Shown one piece after another: positions 1-12,600 of a stretch of DNA of 64,000 nucleotides; the stretch's first letter is position 1; the number at the start of each line of letters is the position of its first letter. The notes below the pieces were generated by a model that did no database searches, was not told where the DNA came from, and worked only from the letters and a program-made list of their open reading frames with translations. A program made the position numbers and the translations under genes. Source of the stretch: Tanytarsus gracilentus. Taxonomy: Eukaryota; Arthropoda; Insecta; Diptera; Chironomidae. The DNA lies in NCBI GenBank assembly GCA_038502055.1, contig JAXRKN010000033.1, positions 1,550,001-1,614,000 of the forward strand, given 5' to 3'.

Positions 1-3000
1 ATTTTCGTAATTGCTTCGTCCGATCGATTTTGTCAGTCGACTGACAACGCCATATTTTTTTTGACTATTAAAAAAACGTTAAAATTTATTGCAATTTAAA
101 AAATTTAATAGATTAAAAAATCCGCCCACAGTTTTTTAAAAGTGTTCACTTATTTTGTTTCTCTTAACAGATAGGACCATAGCCATACATACGTCTATTA
201 CAGGCATTTTAGCTTATCTGCGATATATAAATAAATAACTTTAGCGGGTGTGCAGAGAGAGTTTCTGGCATGGCTTGTGAAAAAGCGAAAAGAAAATCCT
301 CTCCTGTAGAATGCAATTTTCTCGTCGAATAAATTTTTATATATAATTTTTTTTTGCGAGGATGCATGAAAACAAATATTTGCTGTAAATTGCCCGCTCC
401 ATCTTCATCCATTTTTCATTCATTCATCCCGAAAACTAGAGGAGAGAGAGAGGAAGGTTGAGAGCACTTTTTTCTGTGTGCAAACTTAATGCATGATTAC
501 ACACATATATGAATGCTTTCATGTGCAGTCTGCTGCTGAGTGCATCCTCAAACACACACTCACAGTTTCTGCTCCATCCTCCGCAATTTTTCCTCTCTAA
601 TACGACATCGTTGACTGCTCGATTGATGATGTCGTTTTGATAGATTTTTCTCTCTCGCTATGGCTGTTACTATCTTATTACATTGCAATTTTTCAATTCG
701 CTTCTGCATGTTGCATGCCATGTTCTCGCTCGCTTTACAACTCCTGCTGTTGCGATTGTAATTTGAAAGAAGAAATTGCCGAGGAGAGGAAATGAATAAG
801 ACGACCGTGTCGGAATGGTCAGAGCGTGTTGGTGAAGAAGAGTTCAATGCTTTTTTTGCTATGGCAATGGTTGGAGATGTTTGACGAAATGACTTCAGGT
901 TCACTTCTTGAAAAGAGTTTTGAAAATTATTTTTTTTTGATGCTGAAAAAAAAACTCTAAAACTTGAAATTTTTGCAGTAATTTTGCTGCATGAAAAATT
1001 TCCAGAAGTCGCTCGACGGTTGCTCCATCATCATCAAATTGCTAATTATCGTATTCTCCTCATTCACCTCTCTTCCATTCTCCTCGCTTCGATCGCCTCT
1101 TTTCATTTTCATTGATTATTGTGTGTATAGCAAAGTATCGAAAAAAAGCTGCTGCTGCTGTAGTGAGTAGAAAGAACCACTTGATCGCGTTATAGCTGTT
1201 CTCTCTCTCTCGGTTATTGATATCTTTGATTCAAGTTTTTTTTTCTTCTCGTTGCTGTTATTATTCAGTCTGCAGTTCAATCGTTTTGTCTTCTTGTTGT
1301 TACACATAATTTTTTCTTCATCATATTCATAATGGTTGTTGATAAAACCAGTTTCCATCCATATCCGCCCTATAAAAAAAAGAGCTTAAAATTAAACAAT
1401 CATTTCGCTCGAGCATCATTTTACTCACAAACACTTGTGTGTGTCTTTTTACAGTTTCCAGTCATTGAACAATGCAAATTGTGGAGAGAAGAAGAGAGTG
1501 TGGGAGAATTTCTCGACATGCTTTTTGTGTCTTTTCGAATTAAAAATTATAACTTTAAGAGAGATGGAAAATATAGATTTTGCTCGTTAGCTAGCCGCAC
1601 ATCAAACCGTCTCACCAATTTCTCTTTAATCATTTATTTATGAAAAAATAATATAGAAAATGTTATGGTCGGAGTTTTGGATGCGGCACAATTTTCCGAT
1701 ATTATTATTTTCCGAAAACTAAGCTTGATTTCTGCAATATTTTTAGAGCTATGCATAAATTATCGAGAGCGTCTATGAATCTCTCTCTCTCTCTCTCTCT
1801 CCCTCACAAAAAATCGATTGTACATTTACCCGAGGAGAAGAATATTAGATATGGCCAACAATAGGGTATGAAATCGAGTTAATTTTTTTTCCATCTCTTT
1901 CTCTATTCTTCATCTTTCTGTATCGCCACAAAATTTAACCCACAACAACAATCTGGGACTCAATTTGTAATGACTCAACTCATTCAAATTTACTCTCCAC
2001 TGAAATCCATTCAAGCAAAAAGGCTTCGGTTTTGTTTTTCTTTGGGTATAAAAAAGGCAGTCAAGCAATGGACATTTACAATTTTTTTTTCTTAAATTTA
2101 TTTGGTTTCCATAGCTGGCCTCTTATTTTTCGCCGATTTCAATTTTGAGATTGATGATTCGTCATCGTTACACTAACAAATTTTTTTCTTCATTTTTTAT
2201 TTTGGGAAATCATTCTCGACAACAATGGTTAGCAAGTTGAGTGTGGATTAAAACAAAAAAAAGCATGGAAAATCTGTGAGGTAAAAATCAGGAAAGAAGT
2301 TCATTCGATACTTCTTACCTCACTCTTCGAGTTTGTCGTTTGTTGTTCTTGCACACACCACTCAATTGTGTTATTTTTTGGCTTGACGTAATGTATTGAA
2401 ATCGGATATGCTGGACCCATAGAAAAATTAAACCGTAGCTCGAGTTTAAAATTCTAATGAATGGACACTGGGAGAGGAAGAAGCCATTGAAAGGCCACAC
2501 CACTGTAAAGTTTTCTTTCTCTCTCTATTTAATTGGCTTGCAAGTGGTTTCCAATTCAATTCTATCGTGCGTATAAAATAATAATTAAATCATTTTATTG
2601 AGAACTATATAAAGACAATTCACCAAAAAACTTTTCCAGCTTTGAATCTATGGGGAGAAGTTTGTGGATTGTGACACGTTTGGTTTTGTGAGTGGCATGA
2701 AATTTAATTTGAGAGAAGTTTTGCAACTCATTCATTTTAAAGTTCTGCTTTATATACATTTTATTTTTTTTTGAAAAAGAAATCAGTTAAATTTATTTTG
2801 TTAAAATGCTCTAACCCAAAAAAACTCGTTTCTCAATCAAAAGTCACTCTTAATTCATTTGATAAGACTTTAATTAAGAGTCCCATAAATTACCTAATTC
2901 ACAAACAACTCCCCCACTGAGTAGATCCAATTATTTTCATCTTTAGCTTTTTTGTGCTCTTCTTTTCGAGTGCGATTGGTGTTGAATCAAAATGAAGCAA

Positions 3001-5405
3001 AAATCTCACAAGAAAAACGAAATGAATGAAAAAAAGTCGACGGTCGTCGCGCGAGAACAATGAGAATGTAAGAAGAGTGTGGTAAAATGAATTAATTTTT
3101 TATGATGATTTTCAATTGAACATAAAATAATTAACGTAGGTTGTAAAGTTGGGAAGAAAAGAGAAAATAAATTTTCAAGGGAAATACGTGCGCTGTGAAT
3201 GCAAAAATAAAAGAAATGGAGGGAGTTCTGAGAACTTATAAAAAGCTTGCGATATTTCGAATATTTTCCATCAATTACTTTCGTAATTTAAATTTTTTCA
3301 CACGCAAAAATGGCCCAAAAAAAACAAGTTATCTTTTTCACTTGACCTCTCGTCGATAAATGTGCAGCTTAAACCCATCAATTTTCACTTCCTCTGATTA
3401 CCGAGTGATGAGGGAAATAAAAAAGTAAAAATTTCACTTTGATTTCTCGCATGAAAAGAGAAATAAATTAATTAATTTAGAATGTGCTCTTTCCTCTGAT
3501 ATCCATCATCATCTTATGCTCTCACTCATTCACTCGTTCTTACTTCTTTCATCGCCACCACACGGTTGTTGTAAAGTCAAACATCTTTATATTATTTTTA
3601 TGTGCATTGCAATGGTCAGTGAGTGAGTGAGAGATGAACATAATGAGAATGGAAATGACGTGAATAATTCTTGGAATATATAATTTAAGAGCATTTAACC
3701 ACTGTGTAAGCTTCTCGGGTCCGCAAATGGTTAATAGCTTTACGATGCTCTTCCGATTCATATCATAATTTTATGCTCGCGAAAAAGAATAAGAAGACTG
3801 CAGAGAGAGGAGTCGAGGCACGAATAAAATAATTATAACAGATGAATAAAGTTAATGTGAGTTCCCACGTATCGCTCTCAAGAGAGCTGTGTGTATGTGC
3901 TTCTCGCTAGCTCCTCATTTTCGTGAATGAATGAACTTAAGAAAAAGAGGGAAAAAATCACTGAAAATGCTGCGGAGCATGTGAGCAATTTCATTAACGA
4001 AATAAATGAAAAAAAAGAGCATTGAGAGCGCAAGTTTTACGACACAGCTCGATAGCATGGCAGTCATTTTAACTTCCCTCCTTTTAACGAAACCCGTTCA
4101 AGCAATTGCACGAAATAATTCTCTATGTGAGTTTTTATCACTCTCTTTTTCTCGGCTGCTTCTTTCCGTCGATAATTGAGGCAGCTCATACATGCATGTA
4201 TATGTTTATAGTCATCGTGTAATATATCATCTAATTTAGTCTGAAAACTAATTCAAACTCGCCGGAACGAACTTTTATTGGATGAAATAATTTAAATAAA
4301 TTTAACGTGGAATTTTAGGCAGTTTGTTGAAATATTCCTGGTTGCTGGCAAGGTTGCCTTAATAGAATTAAATCTCACCAATGTCCCATCAATCAACGGC
4401 TCTTATCAAGATAATTTTAGGAGAATCCTCCCCTCAAAAGAATCCCAAATGCTGTTATCATCACTATAATATCCCATAGAAATGTGATGCGCTTTTCATC
4501 ATCCATCGTTCGTCATCATTATACAGAATCTAATCAACACGTTCATGTTATCTGTTAAATGTGTGTATTTATTTTATTTTTTTTGGGAGAATAGTAAGAA
4601 GGGAAAAACTTGATGAAAAGCATTTACTTTGAGCTGACGATGAAAATCAATTTTTTCCCCTCACTCTTCAATCACTCATACGGCACACCACACAGCATAT
4701 TATCTTTTGTAGATAGATATTTAATGCTATAAGGAAAAGAAAAACATTAACTTGGCTACGATGATTTATAGGATGATTGAAAGAGAAGAGGAAACTTTTT
4801 CATTAATTTAATTTCATTACGTACTTTTGTAATTAGGTAAATTTTAGGTTTTTTTCTTATTCTCAAACTCAGCATCGCTTGATCTTGAAAGTTTGTTTTA
4901 TTTGTTTGGTTTAGTTTTTGTTTGAAGCATTTTTTTCCTGCAGGGTCACTCAATTTAAAAAATATTTATAAAAACAAAAAAGAGGAAATATTTAAATAAT
5001 TATTGTTCAAGAATTCGAAAAAAGTCTTTGATGATTTTCGTAAGATCTCTCAGCTCCCGAATAACACTTGAAAAAAGCGAACAGCCCCTTGAGAATGGCT
5101 CAGCAGCAATTCCAAGTCATATCTTCCGTGGATTCATCTCTCGATGAAATATTGAATCATCAACATATGCTTTCATGTACCACTTGAGAAAATCATCGAA
5201 TAAATTCTTGCCTCACATGAATCTCGCTTTATTTCATTTCTTTTGTTCTTCGCACTCACTTGTACATCTCTATCGCGCTCAAATGATATTATTTTCGACA
5301 GTTCTCTGCTGTGTCTCTTTATAAAGCGAGCTGAAAATAAAATATAATATATAAAAAGAGGAACATAATAAAAAAATGTTTCAAAACCCACACGTGGGTG
5401 TTGCC
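1..5405. other. Non-coding AT-rich stretch, no gene recognised
   Basis: I see no convincing coding exon here. The open frames are short, rich in Lys, Phe, Ser and Leu codons and lack domain motifs. Simple CT/GA tracts and A/T runs are frequent. It may be intergenic or part of a 5' intron of the sns-type gene, whose ATG exon at 16832 begins at a splice acceptor and therefore needs an upstream non-coding exon. Confidence 0.6.
1780..1801. repeat. (TC)n microsatellite
   Basis: Perfect dinucleotide run of about 11 TC units. Similar shorter CT/GA tracts recur throughout the window. Confidence 0.9.
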
Positions 5406-5447
5406 GTGTAACCCACTTGTAACAGATCAGTATTGGCTTCCCCTTCT

Positions 5448-5575
5448 GGCCTCCCCTTTTGGCTTCCCAAAATGGCTTCCCAAAATGGCTTCCCAAAAGG
5501 GCTTCCCAAAAAGGTTTTTAAAACTGGCTTCGCAAAATGGCTTCCCAAAATTGCTTCCCAAAATGGCTTCCCACT
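5448..5575. repeat. 13-bp tandem repeat array
   Basis: About ten imperfect copies of GGCTTCCCAAAAT, with changes at the A-run (AAAAT, AAAAGG, AAAAAGG). The array runs directly into the 17-bp array, and both lie inside the inverted ends of the 5.4-6.7 kb element. Confidence 0.85.
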
Positions 5576-5585
5576 GTGTTTCGAC

Positions 5586-5990
5586 TGTGTTTCAATTTCC
5601 ATTGTGTTTTATTTTCCATTGTGTTTCATTTTCCACTGTGTTCCATTTTCCATTGTGTTCCATTTTCCATTGTGTTTCATTTTCCATTGTGTTTCATTTT
5701 CCATTGTGTTTCATTTTCCATTGTGTTTCATTTTCCACTGTGTTCCATTTTCTATTGTGTGTCATTTTTCATGGGTTTCATTTCCAATGTGTTTCATTTT
5801 CCATTACATTCCATTTTATTGTATTCCATTTTCATTATGTTCCATTTTCCATGTGTTCCATTTTCCATTGTGTTTCATTTTCCATTGTGTTCCATTTTCC
5901 ATTGTGTTCCATTTTCCATTGTGTTCCATTTTCCATTGCGTTCCGTTTTCAATTGTGTTCCATTTTCCATTGTGTTCCATTTTCAGATCC
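5586..5990. repeat. 17-bp minisatellite array
   Basis: About 23 copies of a unit close to CATTTTCCATTGTGTTY, with mainly T/C changes and a few 1-3 base deletions around 5770-5850. Because 17 is not a multiple of 3 and the unit lacks stop codons in the plus frames, three long overlapping open frames appear here. They are artefacts of the repeat, not genes. Confidence 0.92.
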
Positions 5991-6440
5991 ATGTCAATCG
6001 ATTCCTGGTGCAATTACGAGTTCAATGAGGTACATGAAGCCATACTTTAAAAAATGGACATTAGAGGCATTCCTTGGACACTCCTGGCCGGCCGTGACGG
6101 TCATTCTTCAAAATCATCAATGCTAATCAATTCCTGATGCAATTACGAGTTCAACGAGGTACATGAAGCCATACTTTTAAAAAATGGACATTAGTGGCAT
6201 TCCTTGGACACTCCTGGCCGGCCGTGACGGTCATTCTTCAAAATCATCAATGCTAATCAATTCCTGATGCAATTACGAGTTCAACGAGGTACATGAAGCC
6301 ATACTTTTAAAAAATGGACATTAGGGGCACTACTGGCCGGCCGTGATGGACATTGGTGGCACTCTTGGATGGCCATGATAGACATTCCTCAAATATCATC
6401 AATGCCTTTCGATTCCTGATGCAAATACGAGTTCAACGAC
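5985..6440. repeat. 130-bp tandem unit, about four copies
   Basis: The landmark TTCCTGRTGCAATTACGAGTT recurs starting at 6002, 6131 and 6261 (spacings 129 and 130), with a divergent fourth copy at about 6413. Each unit also carries GTACATGAAGCCATAC and, in the first copies, CTCCTGGCCGGCCGTGA, which is unusually GC-rich for this region. It forms the right part of the composite element. Confidence 0.85.
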
Positions 6441-6699
6441 ATACATGAAGCCATATAACAGGAAATTTGTATGAAAAATGGCATTTAGGGCTGTCCATGG
6501 CACGACCTGTGGTCATGACCCTCATAATTCCTAAAATGGCCGAATCTAAATTCATAGACCTACCATTTGGCGAAAACTAGAAGTCTCTAGCTATCTCAGG
6601 AGCCGAGATCTCGATGGAACAGACGGACAGACGGACAGACGGACGGAAATAGGCGCATATAAGTGTTACACCACTTCGTGGGTTACACTAAAAACATTA

Positions 6700-9600
6700 G
6701 ATTATGATCAAGAGCAAGAGAAAGAAATGTGAAAAGAAGATGAAGAGACACGACGACAACGACACAGCCAGAACCAGAAAACTTAAAACAAAAATTCAGA
6801 TTATGAGAAAGAAAAAAGAAAGAGAACTTAAACTTTAATGAATTAATAAGACAGGCAGTGAGGGAATAATCCATACGCATACAAACGAAGCCATTGAGCC
6901 ACATGTTAAAACATGACAACAACAAACTTCATCTTGTGAATATTGGAAGACAATGGGATGGGGCGAGTTAAGTGATTAAGCGCTTTAAACTTAATTAATT
7001 GACTCAATTGATGACGCATTCAATCTCGAGAGACCTCGACTTCACTCTCTCTCTCCCTGGTTAAGAGTCAAGTTTATGGTTCAGTGAATCGCACGACGCC
7101 TTCCACATCACACCGAGATAATTTGCATAGTATGTGTACATGGACATGCCAGAGAGACGTGAGAAATTTTCTCATCGTGTGTAAATGACTTCGTTGTCGT
7201 TAATTTAATTTTATTAAAGAAAATTTATTCCAATTTTTTTAACTCTGCTCTTTCTCGTTTTTTTTCTTCTTTCTGAGAATACCACAAAATAATAATTTTA
7301 GTTCTCCACAGATCCAGGGGATCTTTTAGTGTGTGTGTGTGCTTGTTTCGGTTCAATTTGTTGTGGAGGAGAATGAGGAACAAAAGAAGACAAATTAACA
7401 CAACATCCAGGGGATGGATACTCATAAATTTACTAACCTGTAATTGTTTAGTAAATTTTTCAAATTTAAATAAAATACGTTAAACTTTAAAAAAATTAAA
7501 TTTACATCAATTTATCATCCCTTGCACATAATAAAAGCTTTTTCAAAAACAAATCCAAACGAACTTAAATTAAAGTCAGAGTGAATCATGCTCCATTCGT
7601 AAGAATAACGTGAAATGACAAAAAGTGCTTCATCCACATATACACTCACTTCTTTTATGATGAGATATTTTTCCAACTATTAAATTCGCTTTTATTGCAA
7701 AAAGCTAAGCTTGAGTGTTTTAAGAGATCTACTAAGGAAAGTGGAAGATGCGAGAAAATCTAACATACAACAATAATAAAGTCATCTAACAGAACCCGAG
7801 AGTGAGAAGGCAAAAAGCGATAAGCAGCAAATGACACACGAGAGAAAATCTTATTATATTCCATCTCTACGCTCACAATACATAAAACATCTTATTTTCT
7901 ATATCTTCAACTCTATTTGCGAGATTATTATTATGCCTTTTTACCACTATTCTCAATCTCTCTCTACTCTCTGTTGTTGCTCGCGTCTCTTTGTGCGAAG
8001 CTCAAACATGAATTCATCCAGGTCGATCGTGATGTCGCTGATATAGTTTCAATTCGATTTCACTCTCTTTGAGTGCTGTTTGTAAATTATGTAACACGAA
8101 ATAATTTATTTCAGTAAAGAAGGTCAAAAAAGATGAACTTTAAGAATGCTCTCACCTTTCGAACATACCTCAAATACGACTCAAGAAGATACGCTACTTA
8201 AAGTTGAAGGAAAAAAGGGAACGTAATGTTCGAGAGTGACTCTAAAACTTATTCAAGAAAATGTCTCATCGAAAGAAGCGCCTGATGGCATTTCTTCTTC
8301 TTCTTAAACTATAACTTATGTATCCATGTTTCCTTCTCATTCCATTCCGAGATAGTTTTCTTCTTAAGCTCTCTCACACACACACACACACTTATCCAAT
8401 TTTATCACATTGCATATAATATTATTAATAATTTTCGCTGAAGCATAACGAACAACTTTTTTTTGCGTTCTGAAAGTGCTGGGAAGTTTTTTTCATTTCT
8501 TAAAATTTGCCTTTGCCAAAAGATGTGGCATGAAAGGAGGAAAGAATGAAGAAAGACTAAGTTGATGACGATAAAAAGTCAAAAAAAGAGAGAATAAGAA
8601 GAGAAATCTTCTATAGTCATGAATGTCGTCTTTTGAGTTTCGAGATTTCCTTGCGATAAATTTTGGAAACCAGTGTGGGCTTAGAAAGTGTTGACTGTCA
8701 AGTTATGAGATGAAAGCAACAGTTTTTAAATAAATTTCTTAACTAAAAATTCATTCATTAAATTTCTTAAATACTCTTAAAGCCCTCTAGACTTAAACAT
8801 AATTCCATTTATATCATAAAAAATTCCTCAACTCTTTCATAACTCGTTCGTTTTTATTGCAAGGACTCCGTCCTGTCTCTCTTCATCGAGGAGCATGCAA
8901 AGTTAATGCCAAATTAAATATGAATGTGATTGTGTGTATGCCATGGTTGCTCATGTGTGCAAATTAATGGCACAAAAGTTTATAACGTGGCTGTGCAGTG
9001 TGGGCGGATGGAAATATTTTTTTAAAAAAAGCAGCAAGCTGACTCTCAAAATTTAGCTCACAAAGAAATCATATTTTTGAGTTAAAAAAGTCTCGTTGCC
9101 TGTTTCCTTTTTAGAAGTGTATTGTGTTCGAGTAAATAATATATATAAAAAAAAGGTTATGGAGGGCACACATACTGAATTACATGAATAAGTTCAGTAA
9201 AAGGACTCCCACTGACATTGGATTTCCCGTCTAGCGACGAAAACTTTTACCTTATCCACACTAACTCACGAATTAGTCTACGACGAAGAAAATTTGTACA
9301 TTCTCAGCAGTTCATCATGAAAGTTTACTTAAACAAAATATTTTTTCCTTCGAGCTGCAAATCTCTCCACTTTGCCTCTCTCTTATCCGAAAAGATTAAA
9401 TTACAACACGCAGATGATGTTGAAGAAGAAGAAGAAGCTGTTCACAAACAATAAAGTTGTGCTAATGAATTTTGATAGAGGTTAAGAAACCATCTTTTTT
9501 TTGTTCCACGCCTTTTGGGTGAATTTAAGAGCAGCAGTGAATCACGGTGGTTACTGTGGAGTCTCGTGAAATTATGAGGCGGAAAAATTCTCGATGATGA

Positions 9601-12600
9601 CTTTTATACGTGGGACTTTTAACGAGAATAGGCTTTTGGGTCACATCTGCAATTCTATGAAGGATAGAGTTATTATTTTTTCTATCGAGAACAGTGAAGA
9701 GAAATTTAAATATTATTGTCTTGTGGTATTTCTAATGTTTCAGTTACCTTATTTAAAAATTTGCTTGGAGTTTAAATTTATTTTTATATAATTTTGATTG
9801 CAACAATTAAAAGTAAATATAAAAATTAATTAAATAAAATTTCAATGTTAAATTGTAAAAAAAACATAAAAAAATTATCATGAGCTGTCGCACACTCACT
9901 TGACATCATCCAGTAATTCACATAAAATTAAATTCGACTCGAGTGCGTTGAGTGTTTTTTTGATGCGAGAAAATGACAATTAAGTAAATTATAAATTACT
10001 GAACATTACAAACAAATGGAAGAAGAAGTTGAGGTCTTGAACTGTGTACTAGATACTCGAGAAAGAACAATGAGTAATTTTTAAAAGTGATATTTTGACC
10101 CCTCCCATCAACATGTGTATTTTATCCATCCTCTGGTGAGCTCTTCAACTTGGTTTTTTATTTTGGAGAAGCAAAATTGTCAGTGTAATTGTCTTTTCTC
10201 ACTCCCTAACAAATATGGAGAGAATGAGACATAAGTCGGAGTCATATTACTCGCATGGGAGACACTTTTAGATGCGTTATGAGCTGGTGAACGAGCACAA
10301 TAATGACTCTCCTCTATGACAATTAAAGACACATTAGCAATTTAATTCAATTTAGAATTTTCCATTCACATCGTCACTCACTCCGATCGCAATCCAATTA
10401 TGGCCTCGCGTTAAATCCTTCCAACCTTTAACACTTTTTCTCTTCACGAGACTGTGAGAGACTTTTTTTTGGGGCGATGATTGTGTCATAAATTAATTAC
10501 ACTTCAGTGACAGTTCCACTTTAAGACCATTATTACGCAATTGGCGGACATTCCCTCTGCGTATTTGTAATCGCTGATTTTTACATGACATAAATTAGTT
10601 TCGAAGCTCAAGAAATAAATGATGTCTCTTGACATTTTACGCCTCTGTCTTGCTTATCGCCTTTTGTCCATTGATCATCTCTCGACATCATCATCTGCGA
10701 TCATGTGCGTTGGTTTTCTTCTTATTGTCTCATTTACTACAAATTTGTTCGCTGTTGTTGTTTCTCACTCACTTAAGGCCTGTGTGCATCGTTCACTCTC
10801 CTTCGCGCGCGGTCATTAATTTCAGTTTTATGGCAGCGTTTCATTCATAAAAACTTTACCTTTTTTTCAGCTACGGTGTGTTTGCGATATTCGTGTATGT
10901 ATAAAATTTCTTATATATGGCCTGCACATATATGGACACACTGTCGATTGCAAAAGTGAGAAAGAAGGAATCAGAAAAAAAACTTGCCTCTGATATGTAA
11001 TTTAAAGTTGGCACAAAAGTTGCTCGCAAATAAACAGGAAATGGCAAAAATTGGCTGTTCGGTGTGGAGAACTCAATTGAGCTTTAGATCGTTGAGGAAA
11101 TTTTACCAATTTAGATTTTGATTCATGCTAAATATAATCGTGTTTGATATTTTTTTGATTGTTAAGTAACCCAAATTAAAATCAAATCTGACACATTTTA
11201 GGCATGATCACTGACAGTTTAAGTAAATTCTAAAAATCACTCGACATTTAAGAACCCAAAGCAGCTTTTTTCTTTTTATGGTCCATAGACTTTTTTTACG
11301 AGTTAAATTTGAACTTATTTTTTAACGATTGAACTTTGCTGCAGCGTGAAATAAACAGAAATCACACTTTGACGTAAAGCTTTACACGCGAAGGTCCCAT
11401 TTTTTATGGCCTCAACTTTTTTTAATGGCTCTTTAAATCAACTCTGTGAATCTCTTTTTTTTTGTGCCATGCTATATGGGGTTTGGGTTATAAACCATAT
11501 AAATAATAAATATAAATCTATGGAAACTCTATTGATGAATGAATGATGACGACAACTTTCTTCTATATGGCACGGGTGTGCGTGGATATTAACAGCAAAA
11601 CGATGTGGTGCGGAGGAGTTATTGAAACTTTAAAGAGACGAGTGGTAAAAAATGGAACCTTTACACGCTGAAGAGAAACGACGTGGTGATTACTTTTCAA
11701 TTTCATTCATGACACAGCGTGTACATCGCATGAAAAAGCTCTTTTTACGAGCAATTTAACAATCTTTGGCAAAAATAATACAATAAACTAGTTTTAATTT
11801 TCATTCATTCAAGATTTTTTTCCCTCTCGTCTCGGTTACCGTCAAGCGTTGTCGTCGTCATTATAGCTCGAAGCACTTCTTGGTGTATTTACACACACAT
11901 ACATGCACGACAGAGTGCTGCTATTATAATAATTTCAACATCAATTCAAGACCACTGCTATCAACCCACACGCACGGCTCTTTCTTAATTTTTTTTTTAT
12001 TTTTTCGAAAAGTCTTTTACAACTCGATATTTCTCTTCTATCTATGATGATGATTTAAAAATATATTTTCACGTATGGTTGACTCCTATGGAGTGAGAAA
12101 AGAACTCTTTTCATAGATAAATTTTATCTGAATATATTAGCAAAATGATGATGTGAGAGAAAAGACTTAAAATCAAGCGGAGGAAATTTTAAAATTGAAT
12201 AAAAAAGTTCACAATATATTTTAAACTCAATTAAAAAAATTCTCTTAAAAATTTGCTAAAGAATTAAACGGAATTAAAATTCTTTGAGATCGCTTGTAAG
12301 ACTTGAAATAAATTTATGTCCCCATTGGATAACAATTTGCTTCATTTTATCACATGTTTAGTGAAAAATTTATTACAATCCAACCCCAACTTAAACCGTA
12401 ATTCCCCATCCCTTGATAAATACTTGATTTTTATTTACATTTTGGCAAAAAAAGAGATGCAAAGAAAAAATTATAAATTGCTTTTTGATCAATCAAATGC
12501 GATGAAAATATAAGAATATAAGAAAAAAATCAGGTTTTGCTACATGCGAATGAAGTCAACGACAACGAAGGAGGCAATAAAAAGATTGATTTCACTCCTG

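Larger units (their letters stand above)
5406..6688. mobile_element. Composite repeat element with 11-bp inverted ends
   Basis: The segment starts with GTGTAACCCAC (5406-5416) and ends with its exact reverse complement GTGGGTTACAC (6678-6688). Inside, in order, are a 13-bp tandem array (about 5448-5575), a 17-bp array (about 5586-5990), about four degenerate copies of a 130-bp unit (about 5985-6440), and a GACGGACAGACGGACAGACG tetranucleotide run near 6620-6645. It has no transposase frame, so it would be non-autonomous. I found no clear target-site duplication, so the ends and class are uncertain. Confidence 0.6.

Noticed and set aside
5398..6126. Open frames of 242, 205 and 163 codons on the plus strand
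   Set aside because: They are three frames of the same 17-bp and 13-bp tandem repeats; the translations are monotonous Phe/His/Cys/Val repeats.
9218..9454. 78-codon plus-strand frame with an acidic end
   Set aside because: The acidic run is a GAA repeat; no motif, no splice partners.
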